A stretch of DNA of 64,000 nt, taken from Thamnaconus septentrionalis (lineage: Eukaryota; Chordata; Actinopteri; Tetraodontiformes; Monacanthidae). The stretch covers positions 28,113,361-28,177,360 of the forward strand of contig CM020501.1 in the NCBI GenBank assembly GCA_009823395.1. Reading direction: 5' to 3'. This document shows, piece after piece, positions 28,199 through 40,760 of the stretch. The position numbers and the translations under genes are program-made. Every line of letters begins with the position of its first letter. Within the stretch, counting starts at the first letter, position 1. Under the pieces are notes generated by a model. It was not told where the DNA came from. It worked only from the letters and a program-made list of their open reading frames with translations, and searched no databases.

Positions 28199-28253
<55 letters not shown>

Positions 28254-29002
28254 AGACGAGAGATGAGGGACGTTTATGTCAAAGTATAGCCACTCCTCTC
28301 AGGCTATAGGCTAAACTGTTGTGTCTGACCCGGAGGAGCGTGTGCAATTACGCATGTATACACGCACATGCAGGGAGTGAGGAGAAGCAGCGCGCGCCAT
28401 CCTAGTTATCGTGGGCTGAACTGTCATTAAAGCCGCGCTAGAGCTACAGTTTGGCCAAGAGTGGCTCCTTTAATCGCCGGGGCTTAATTTAAAGGCCCGA
28501 ATCCAAGTCCGAAAAAAATCCCACACCCACCCGTGGGACCGACGTCCCGGGTTCGAAGGGTGAGGATTTGAAAGGACCTGTGTCATCGCAGCGGAGCGGC
28601 CGGAGTGGTGGCTTAACCCAGAGAGAGTTTAGCCTTCTGTTTGCAGCCTCCAGACAATAAAAAAATAGATAAAACTGCAACACCTCCACATTTGTGGTTG
28701 TTCTTTAACAGAAAACACTGCGAGAAGCGCTGACATTTTTATTTTCTTACTTCAGTACTTCTATTCAAGCATCCGCTGACAGGACAGACACAGAGGTCAG
28801 TGTGAGTGTGAAAGGATTCTTTTTCCATTTCAATTCAATTTCTGCTCTAGGATGGGACCTGAAAAGTTCACTGACTGACTTGGTGGAAAAAAAAACCCTG
28901 CTGTGACAGCGGCTGGCGAAGGAATCCACAACCCGCAGATCCCGACGCTCCCCGAACGCACCACTGAGGTTTGACCTCTGCTGCCGCTGCTGACCGCAGG
29001 AA

Positions 29003-29086
<84 letters not shown>

Positions 29087-30046
29087 TGCGTGTGTCTGTG
29101 CGTGCTGGCCATGTGGTTGGCCGGGTGGCCGTGGTTGCTGGTGGTGCTGCGCTCCCTCTCCTCCTGGTAGATGCGGTCTCGCTCGCCCTCGGGCAGGTTG
29201 AGGAAGTTCTGCATGGCCTTCAGGTTGACCAGCAGCGACTGCGAGGCCGTGCGCGGGTCCTCCTCCTTGCGCAGGATCTCCGACAGCAGCCCCTGGGCGA
29301 GGTGGGGGAGAGAATTCTTTTTAATTGACGATTAGATTTGATCGTTTATTGTTGATCCCCCATTAGCCACTGCCGCAGCACTGACTATTCTTCCTGGGGA
29401 CAGTGAAAAACGACAGTACAGTTAGAAAATTCCCAAGCAAAAACCTACAGTAATTAAAAAGAAACAAATACAAATTAAAGAACACATCGCACAACATATA
29501 AAGTCACAAACATTGGGTAAAATTGAATTTTACCCAATTAAACTACCATGACTCACATTTAAATACAATGCAGCAATCTAAAACAACCTCTTCTAGGTTT
29601 TTATTTTCAAACCAACTCTATTAGATATTGAAACTAAATGGTCCCCTGCACATCACAGTTTCCTTGAACGCATCGATTTCAGGTCTTGTTTTTTTTTATA
29701 ATTTCTTCTCCCCGAGTCTCATTCATTGACAGTTGACTGTGCTTTGTCCTTAATAGAGCACTGCGGCGCTAATCTCAATCTCAATGGCAGCTCTGTTATG
29801 GCTACGTGGCCTGATTTGACTGAATTTTTCTTGGATGCATTTGGCCAGATTGCCGGGCAACAGTCAAAATGCGACAAAACACGGGATTGTATAACTTGCT
29901 TTTGGTTGAGGTGGTGATGATTGAAACACTCCTTCTCATTTTTGTTACTTTTCATCTGTTGTAATGTTATGATTTTTATATTGGGAAAAACTTAACTTGG
30001 TTTTCCAACACTAAGAACGGTCGTCATATATAATGTATGTGTATCT

Positions 30047-30077
<31 letters not shown>

Positions 30078-30417
30078 CACATATATAAGGTCTTGCTCCT
30101 AGTTAGCTGCCATCCTCTTAGCCTAGCCTGCCTGACAGTGCCCATCTTTTATTGTACTGTGAGCATTCACTTTTATTAATGTATTTACGGGCAGTATATT
30201 AAGGTCACCAAAAGCTTAATATACTGCCCATAACTCGCAGTGGTTAGCGCTGCTGCCTCACAGCAAGGAGGTCGTGGGTTCGATTCTGGGCCTGGAGCCT
30301 TTGTGTGTGGAGTTTGCATGTTCTCCCTGTGTCTGCTGGGTTCCCTCCAGGTTCTCCAGCTTCCTCCCACACTCCAAAAACATGCATGTGAGGTGAATGG
30401 GGAACTCTAAATTGACC

Positions 30418-30472
<55 letters not shown>

Positions 30473-31160
30473 GTTGTTTGTCTCTATGTGGCCCTGCGAT
30501 GAACTGGCCACTTGTCCAGGGTGTCACCCTGCCATCACTCTATGCCCGCTGGGAGAGGCCCCAGCAGACCCCTGTGACCCTGAGCTCAGGAAGAAGCAGG
30601 TGTTGACACTACTAATATAAAAATCATACATGGAGCCAAATTTCACACACTGGACCTTTAACTTGCTCAATCTCATCTCAGTTGATTTGTGCTTCTTGCT
30701 CTGACTCGATGTCGCTCTCCCGTGTCTCACCTGAGTTCGGTTGAAGGCCACGCGCGCGAAGACGGCCTGCGACACGCTGGCCCTCTTCAGCTCGTTGCGG
30801 ACCAGCTGGTAGATGTCGAAGGAGACGTCGGCGCCGGAGCAGTTGAGTACCGGCTCGCCGCCCATGCCCACGCCTCCGACGACGCCGCCGATGCCGCCCT
30901 TGCAGCCGCGCGAGATGGGCGGGTGGTTGAGGAACTGCTGGTTGACGCCCTGCGGGTGCTGGTGGGCGAGCAGGCGGCTGACGGCCAGCTGCTGGTTGAT
31001 GAGGTGCGCCATGGCGAGCTGCTGGCGCACCAGCTGTGGCGAGAGCTGCGGCGACAGGAGCCCGCCGTGGCCCAGCAGGGGCGGAGGGGGCGGGGCCTGA
31101 GGACGCAGCGGCGGGCTGGGGTGGTGCTGGCTGCTGGCCGGGTGGGGCAAGCAGTGGGGC

Positions 31161-31195
<35 letters not shown>

Positions 31196-32946
31196 GCCCG
31201 CCAGCGCCCCCTTGAGGGAGAGGGGGCCGCCGGGCACACCCAGGGAGCCCAGGTGGGTGGGCGAGGGCAGGAGGGAGGGGGGCCGCTGGGCCAGGATGCT
31301 CATGTCCAGCTCGCGCTCCACTGGAAGGAGGAGATGAGAAGGAGAAGGAGAAGAAGAAGAAGAAGAAGAAGAAGAAGAAGAAGAAGAAGAAGAAGAAGGT
31401 TACAGGTGTGACATTGGCGTGATGCTTCCTCCTACAGGCCACCAGGGGGACCCACCTTTGATGTCCTGCTTGTCCTGCGAGGCCCACATCTTCTCCAGGA
31501 AGTCACCTGAGAGAGCGGGAATTTCAAAGCGTCAGAGTCGTCAGAGCAAAGAGAAGAATTTGAAGAAAAAATAATAAATGTATAAAGTTTTGAAAACAGC
31601 CAGTGTTTTCAGGACCAACTTGAAGCTGAAACTCTGTCAGAGTTTCCTCATTTATTGAAACCTTTCATTCATTTTTTGAAAAGTATTAATTAGTATTAAT
31701 TCACTTTCTAGTCAATTTCTTTGCATAAATACCCTTAAAACATTTCTCCACTTACTCCAAAATAGTCCATTGTCACGACCTTAACATGTTGTCAGGTGAT
31801 TGCACACTTTTTTTTACACTGTCTGAAAATTATTTTAAAAAAAATACTTGATCTGATGAATCATGAAGACAGAAGACAAAACAAAAATCTTGGAGCTACT
31901 CCGACTCTCGGGGTTCTGCTGCCTCGCTCGGGGGGGAAATCAAAGGATTTATTGAATCCTTTGATTTATTTTTCAAAAAGTATTCTAAAAGTTTTTTCCC
32001 GCTTTAATTCATTTTTTTCTCAATTTCTTTTTTGTGTACCCTAAAAAAAAAATACCCTTAAAAAATGTTCTCCATTTACTCCAAAATACTCCATTTTCAC
32101 GACCTGAACGTGTCGAAAGTTATTGAACGTCATCGTTTTTTTTTTCGTAGTCTGAAAATTATTTTAAAAAAAAAAGATGGTAGACAGAATGAAAATCTTG
32201 GAGCTACTCCGATTCTCAGGGTTCTGCTGCCTCCCTCGGGGGTATTGGGGGTTTTGGGGGTGGGGGGAGAGGATGGTGGTGGTGGTGGTGGGGTCGACGT
32301 TTTCAATCAACGGGGAGGGAAAGGAAAGAAAAAAACAAAAAACAAAAAAAAAGAAGAATGAAAGAGAGAGAGAAAAACGAGAAGTGACTCAAATGGAACT
32401 TTGGCGGAGGGCGGCCGGGCATTTGTTGACATTGGCCTAATGGCGAGGGCCATGTGGCCCCGGGAGTCTGTCTCCACGCCCCCACCACCCTCCCCGCCAG
32501 TCTCTCGGCCTCATTATGTCACCGGCCCGGAGCCGTATCTCACCCACTCCCGACCACTGCCGGCGGCTGGGGGGGGTCGCAAAAGAAAAAAAAAAATGGA
32601 AACAGATATCACCTGAGCAGCAGCTTTGGGCCGAGTCGGAGTCGCACGCCGAGATTCTCCACTTGTTTTCTGACTGGCCGAAAAAAAAAGTCGAAGCGCC
32701 TCGATGAGCGGCGACAACGACAGCCGCTCCTTCCTCTCGGCTCGCATCCCTCGCTTCTCGCAGGAGGAAAATCTGCTCCTTGTTACACCCCCCCCCTCCC
32801 ACCTCACCACCTCCCCCCCACCCCCACCCCTCCTGGCTTTGATTGAGAGCCGCTTTTTAGGTTATTAGGGGAATAAAAGTTGGAGTGAGGTTTGGCAGGG
32901 CTTCAGCTTTTTACCTTCCCAGTGTGTTTGCTGCCTGCCTGCCTGC

Positions 32947-32990
<44 letters not shown>

Positions 32991-33022
32991 CGAGCTCTTA
33001 CTCCTGGGTTTTAGCCGTGCGA

Positions 33023-33075
<53 letters not shown>

Positions 33076-34170
33076 CCGGGGCGGTCGCTGCTGGTTTCCA
33101 TTAGGAGTTAAGAGCATTTAGTTTTGTCACGAGTATTAAGGGTGACATTAATGCAAGCCATGTGTGACAGCTCCTCGCCCGCCGAGGGACCGCCGCTTGA
33201 CAGACGCGCTCGACGTGGGCAGGCCGACCGACGGGCGCGTGACGGAGGAAGGGGAGGAGGAGGAGGAGGAGGGCGGACAGGAAGGGGTGAGGGAGGTGAG
33301 GGAGGTGAGGTGACAATTGCTGTTTGGAGCCAATCAATTTTACAGGAAAACAAAAAGTAGTGAAAAAAAGGGAAAAAAGAAAAAAAAGAAAGGGGGGGGG
33401 GGAACAGGTGAGTGGCGTCAAGGCCGTAGCGTCAGCTCTAGGAGAGAGACGAGACGCCGAGGTGTAAACAGCAGAGTCACAGCGGCTCCAGTCCACTCCC
33501 ACTTTTTCTTTCTTCCTAGTTTCTATTGGAACCTTTTTTTTCTTTTTCATTTTTTCCATTTTCATTTTATCAATTTTTTTTTTTAGGAACCTACACAGAA
33601 TGCATGAGAAACTGCACCATCCGTCCACCAGAGGGACCCGCTCCCGTGTGGACACTGCCTGCCCACAGTCCCTCCACTTCCCTGACTGCTACTTCCTGTC
33701 TGCTGGTCTGTCCCAGGAAGTGTCACACAGCACTGAGAGGCGACTCACCAGTCAATCGCTGCTTCCTCGATGTTTTCCTGCCTTTCACAGCTGCCAGTCA
33801 CTTTGTCTCAACATTAACAGACATGAACCTGCTTTTAAAGCTCCTTCACTTCCATTGATCAACTTTCACATTCTGCCTGGAGATGCTGTGACCAGTTCGA
33901 CCTCTGGGCTTTGTCTGTTTTCTTTTTAGGGCGGAGTTGACCTTTGACCCCCCCCCGCGGGCAGAGACGGTTACCTCGGTTGCGCTTGTATCTCTTGTAC
34001 CAGCGTCCGAACTCCTGGCACTTGGCGGTGGAGACGTTGGCGTAGTAGGAGCTGTTGACGATGGCCGAGATCATGCTCTGATTGGTCGGAGGGGGAGGGA
34101 GAGAGAGGGAGAGAGAAACAGAGAGACAGAGAGAGAGAGAGTGAGCATTGGACAAAATGACACATTTCAG

Positions 34171-34206
<36 letters not shown>

Positions 34207-36726
34207 TTTCCCAAACACTGCGCTGGGGTCAGCGGCGGCAACATGGGAAACATTGGGGATTAAAATTCACATGAGTCAGGCAGGCGAGCAGGCGAGCAAA
34301 CACACACACACACTCACACACACACACACACACACACCACCCACACACTTCCCCTAATCACTAATTACATCATGACTAAGTCCTGTGTATAAATCACGGC
34401 TCCGAAATGACACACTCTGGAGTGTAATGAGTGCAGGGTGTGCGAGCAGCATAATTGAGGTGTGCGTGTTTGCATCCTTTCCCATGGGATGGTAGCGACA
34501 ATTATCTGTGTGTGCGAGGGAGAGATAATACGCAGCTAAGTGTGCGGTGAACTGAAGATGGAACCACATGTGTTCGGGGGGGCGGGAGGGGGAATGGGGG
34601 GGTGTATATATAAAAAAAAAAAAAAAAAAAAAAACATGCTCGGCATGTGCGTGTGTGTGTGTGTGTGCGGACAAGTTTGTCTCTCTTCCGCCAGACATCG
34701 GTCACCCGACGACGACGACGACGACTTCTTCTTCTCTCTTTTTCTTCCGCGTTGTTTGGTTTTTTAATTTGTGAAAGCCGCCGCGCCGTCTTGTTGCGTC
34801 CCTCCCGAAACTTTGACGTTTTCTCGCACGCCGTTTATTTACACTGCCGCCGGAGCGGAACTGATTTCCGTTTCCTGATTTCTCCCTCGAAGTAAACACC
34901 CTGCGCGCTGAGAGGAGAGGCGCCGAGATAGACGAAGAAGAAGACGACGACGACGACGACGAAGAAGAAGAAGCAGAAGAAGAAGTGTTTATCGCTCTCG
35001 CAGCTCCTGTGCAAAACTTCATATCTGCGTTGTTTTGAAGAAAATGCACTAAAGTCGCGTTAAAATCAGATAATCTGTGTGGTTTACCGCTCTTGTACGT
35101 TCAAGACACAAAGTCCACTTGAGCAGATATGAATCGCAGACAGGAACACGGTTAACTAACAATACTAAGTAGCATTAAAATACACACATTTCATCATATA
35201 AAGACGTTAACAAAGACTTTTTTTCAAACTGAAAAAGTCGGCCTGGCGTTGATAAGGCAAACTTAATAACCTTAAATAAAAAAAATATTGTTTCAATTAT
35301 TACAATTCCAGTTCTTGAAATGTCTTCTATTGAAATTTCTTGAGTACAAAACTGACGCAAAGGATATTTGGAATGTTTAATAACCCACGCACGCCAAGAA
35401 ACTTTTAATAATAATCATAATCACGGTAATTATAAGGTACAGGGATTCCTGCAAATTTTTTTTTAACTCTTTTTTTTTTTTTTTTTAGGGAGCAGCTCCA
35501 ACTGCAGGAACAGTTTGAGTTAAAAATATTAGTGGTTTCGAAACTGTCTTTAAACCAGCAATCGGCCCGTGACTAATGCTAGGCTTGCTGCGTAGCAACC
35601 GCCGAGCGCCGTGTGCAGGCAGCCTGGAGCTAGAGCTACTTTTGGCTGTTTATTACAGTAAATAAATAGATGTATGTATATTTTCACACATACATATATA
35701 CACGTGTCTACAAATGAAACAAAAGACACGACAGAGTGGAGATGGAGCTGCAACTGCGTCAACTGCACAATTGGGGTTCACTGCGTTAGCTCTCAAGCGG
35801 AGGTGAGAAGAAGGGTGGAACTCGCACACGCAAACCGTGAACGAGAGCGAGGCGCGTAGAGGGCGCCGCGGTGTCGCTTCCTGCTCGGGACGTGATGACC
35901 TCAGCGCGAAAAATTTTGCGCTGAGGACTTTAAAAAGAAAAAAAAAAAGCAATGAAACTTGGAAAAACTTTTTCCGCAAAAAATAAAAGCCATATATCTA
36001 AAATTTTGACAAAGTATAATTGCAATTTGCAGGTGTTTCCACTGAATGGTGTGAAGCGCATAAGCTGTAATTCTTGTCAAATCTCGTCCCGCGAGACTCC
36101 ACTTTGAGGAGGATGGAGTAACAATATTCCTTGTATAAATCTGCATTTTAATGTTGTTTGCTGTCTAGAACGGTTGCTATATTTTTCTCTTTGATTACTT
36201 GCAAAAAATATTCATTTTCCTCCTCCGTCCAATCATAACGCGCCATTTTCACGTGAAGTGAACTGGTCACATGGCCCTGGACATCAAGTCCACTGACGTG
36301 TAAATGTGAAAAAATTACCCTTTTGCAATATACCTCTACTGTATATGGACACGTCTGAAAAAACACCTCATGCGAGCGTCAAAACCTTGCAGCCATATTT
36401 GAGGGGTTTTTCCAAGTTGAGGTGTTTCCATGACCAGGTTTTTATTGCGATATTTAGGTTTTGCGTAATTCTAGTGGTAATGGAAACGCAGCTATAGTTA
36501 GAATAATAAGCTCATGTGGAGAAATGTGTCAAAAAAATTGTGTCATTTGATTTTTTGTTCTGGCCAGAGTGACAAAGGTTGAGCAGCGCTGCAGCCAGAG
36601 AGGTATGACACTCTGCTGCTGCTGCTGCTGCTGCAGCTGCAGCTGCGGGTCGGAGGCGTAATAATTGCTAGTTGCGGCAAAAAAAAGGTGCACACTCTGC
36701 TCAGGCTGAATGATTCAGATGGCACA

Positions 36727-36774
<48 letters not shown>

Positions 36775-38649
36775 AGTGCGTGTGTGGGGGGGGCAAAGGA
36801 TGAGCCTAGCGTGCAACGTCACACGGACACCTGACATGCTCGGCGGCGGGTGTTTTTTTTCTTTTTCTCTCCTCCTCTAGGGGGCGCCGGAGGGAGCGTA
36901 CCTGTGAGAGGGGGCACTCCTTGGCCAGCATGCTCTGGTTGGTCTCCCGCAGCAGCTCCTTCAGGGCGTTGCGCACCGTGTTGTGGCTCCACTGCTCCGA
37001 CGGGAGCTCCTCCAGCCGCGAGAAGCTGCACACGGGGTGGGTGGGGGGTTGGGGGGTAGGGGGAAATTCAGGTTTATTTTTATTATTGGTGCTCTTTAAA
37101 CAAGGACAGCTGACGGAAGACTAACAGAGCTGCCCCCCCACCACCACCACCACCACCACCAAAAAAAAGAGCAACATTTCACGCCTGTTAATCAGTTAAC
37201 AGATGGGTTGTTTTCCAAAATCCAGTCGAAACAACTAATTGGGATGAAAGGGCTCCTTTCATGCAAACTATGGCCCGGGGGCCCGCTTTTTAATCTGGCC
37301 CGCCGAACTTAAAAGAAAGTTTATTACTACTACCATTTTTTCAGTGTTTCAAGAATCATTTCAACAAAGAGCCAAATGCAGAGAGGCTTCCAAAGAGATA
37401 CACATATTTTGTTGTAAGGCTTTTATGTCAATATTGTGTACATAACTTGTAAATAAATAATCCAACTGTGAATAAAATGTGAATATCTTGCTTGTTCCTT
37501 CTCCATTCTTTTCTACTGTGTTGTTGCTGTAATTATGCAAATTTCCCCAATGTGGGATTAATAAAGGCTTCTTCTTCTTCTATTGTTCATTTTCAATTGA
37601 CATTAAAACACTTTTTCTACATACGTTTTCTACATATCCCATAATATGTTTTTCCTCCTATGAGGTGGGTCATCAAAACACTCCACCCATCTGCTGCTGC
37701 TCCGGCCCCCTCTGTCAAATTTTACAACCCATCGTGGCCCCACCAGTCAAATAGTTTGCCCACCTCTGCGTCGGCCGATGCCGCCAGGCGAAAAATGGGA
37801 AAAATGAAAAATAAGAAACGGCTAAAACGTCGGGTTTCATTTTTGAGGCAACGCAGTCGACCGGCCTAATCAGCTGGGCGGACCTGGAAAAAAAGCTGTC
37901 GTTAAGACTAAACACATTAGTCTTAAGGCCGATGGTGGTGGTGGTGGTGGTGGTGGGGAGTGGGTTCTCTCAGATTGCGCCCCTATAGAATGGCCCGACC
38001 GCCGCGTCCCAAAAACGACAGAAACTATCCAGACCCCGCAGTGCGTAAGTCCCCGGTTTACTTTAACCTAATCGCCCCAAAACCCCCACCTCACCCCCCA
38101 CCACCACCACCAACCCCGCCGGAACCCGATACGTGGGGGCCCCTCCCCCGTCTGTACCTGTGCAGCAGGATCCTCAGCGTGACCATGTGGTAGACGTCCA
38201 GTAGCATGTCGGCCACCGTGGCCTCGGGAGCGTCCGTCAGGTAGTGGATGGGCATTGGCTTCCAGCGGCCCACCTTGATGATGCCTGGACGCACACACAC
38301 ACACACACACACACAAGAAAAAAAACACAACAAATGAGTAAACAAAGACGGGGGAGGGAGGGAGGGGAGGGGCTTCAAATAAGGCGCCAAAGTCTGGTGC
38401 TGTGATGCGTTTGGGGGGCGGGCGGGGGTGAGGTGGGGGTTCTTTTGCGTCCCGCTGGTGTCAAGTGTGTGCGTGTGTGCGTGTGTGTTGTGTTGTGTTG
38501 AGCTCCCGTCATCTTGGGTTAAACATTCCCCTGGCCTCCCTACAACCGTGACTGGAAGTGCAAATCTAAACAGGCCTAATCACGTTAGGATCCGCTAAAT
38601 CAAACCCAGACCCGGCTCGGCCTTGGCCTGCCAGCCTCAATCCAGCGCA

Positions 38650-38696
<47 letters not shown>

Positions 38697-38967
38697 CGAG
38701 GACGCTCGCGATAGAGGGGCAGAGTGGGGGGAAGACGGCTCTTTCGGGACTCCTCGCTTGATTAATCAGAGGAGAGACGTCAAAATCAGAACCAACGTTA
38801 GCGTTTAGCGGGTAAACACAGTGAGGTCACTGCTCTCCCGCCTGACGGACATGTCAACAAAACAACTGGCACAGCAGGCCGACGCGCAGCGCACTTTTTT
38901 TTTTTGTCGCAGACGACATGTAGGTTTCTGTCAGCGGCGGCGGCAGAAACCTACATGTCGGCTCATC

Positions 38968-39020
<53 letters not shown>

Positions 39021-40724
39021 AACTGTTTAGAAGGCCGTGGAGGAGGAAGAGAAAAAAAAGGAAAAGAGAAGCCGTCGTTGTTTGGCGAAAAAAGCCGAGT
39101 GTTTATTTTACGCTGGAATCTGGTTTTATTAGAGGAGGGCTGGACTCAGCTGATGTGCTGATACGCGTTTTGTTTCAAGCCGTCTAGGATGTCGGCAGGG
39201 GCCGATGCGTGGGTTTAAAAAAGGCTAGCCGGCTGGCTAACGGCTACGCTAGCTGCCACTCAGAAGCATCGCCAACGTAATGCAGGGCGCTAAAAAAATT
39301 TGAAATGTTGAAGATCTTCTGATTTTAAAAAAAAGAAGAAATAAAAATGTATTTGATACCAAAAAAAAATCAAAGTGGCGATAGGGACTTTTCAGTTTCG
39401 TTGTTTCTAGCACCCCCCTTTGGATAAAAGTGGTAGTGACAAAAGTGAGCCAACACTGGCTTTTACCGCTCGTCTAAGTTGACGAGCTATCTCGGGTTAG
39501 GATACTAGGATACTATGATACCAGGAACATGTACTTTTGAAAAATGTGTATTGGCTGGATAAAATGTTTGATATAATTGATTCGTCCTCCCCAATTTGAC
39601 ACTCACTTCTTTTCCTGAGGAAAAATCTCATTTTGTCGGATAATCTGTTGGTTCTCAACACGTCAAAATTCCGGTCCGCGCACATGGAACGCGTTAGGCA
39701 AACAACGAGGGAGGTGGGGGGCGAATCGCTAATGTGCGGAACACAACTTTCACTACCCCATTAAAATCCATTTCATTGCGCAAATGTATTTCCTCTCGTT
39801 TTAAGACCGAAAAAACAACCATATTTTAAATTTAGATTCAAAAACGCAGGACAAGTGGCGTCCGCGCACGCGACCGTGATTCACTTCCTGGGAGTGCGAG
39901 ATGTCAGCGATCGAGTCGGCTGGCCCCGCCCCCTCACAACAGATGGACAATGAAGAGCCGCTTATTATTTATTTAGCAATTGATTTTATTTATTTTTTTT
40001 CCCCGAAATAAAAAGCTTCACAGGGCGAGACAGGCCTTTTCTCCACATGGTGGAGCAAAAACAATTCAACTGGAGGGACAAAAAAGATTGAGACATGTGA
40101 CCGGGGCGGGGGGGTCCTTTAAACGCTGTATTTTTAAACGAGTCAAATCATCGCGAGCCTCCCAAAACACAACCATCATTTAAATTTAGTTCATTTCTTT
40201 TGTGTGTGTGTGTGTGCGTGCGCGCACGCGCGCGCGAAGGATTTAGCCGAAGCCCGCAGAACGGGGAAACATATACTCAAAAACGAGAAATAGCTTCTTT
40301 TAAATTAGTCATAATGCGCAAGTTAATATAAATAAAATTTAGAGAAAAAAAAAAGAAAAGAAAAGGGGGAAAAAAAAAAACCTCAGCCGGTTAAGAGTTT
40401 AAAAATACCGGGTCCTGGCCAAAGTTATGCAAGACGCCATTCAATCGCAGGGAGAAAATAGAAGAGTCTCTGTATAATTTTGGTCGTGACCACACCGGGG
40501 GGAAAAATGCACGCCTCCAGCCAGAAATTATTTATTTGAAAAGAAAAGGCTTATTTCTCAGAACAAAACCTAGCCATTTAGGAGAGGCGGTGGGGGGGGT
40601 TAGTAGAGGGGGGCGTGGTGGAGGGGGAGGGGGGGGGGGTCGCAAGGGCGTCAGCCACTTGGTAAGAGTGCCCTGTGTTTACGGGACACACCAGGAATGT
40701 CATAACCGCCCTGCTCTGCCTATT

Positions 40725-40760
<36 letters not shown>

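Noticed and set aside
30242..30300. tRNA gene, because of A- and B-box-like words
   Set aside because: The sequence continues as a familiar fish SINE and does not fold as a complete tRNA cloverleaf.
30689..31411. 240-codon plus-strand ORF
   Set aside because: Antisense shadow of satb2 exon 7, which has family support and correct splice sites on the minus strand.
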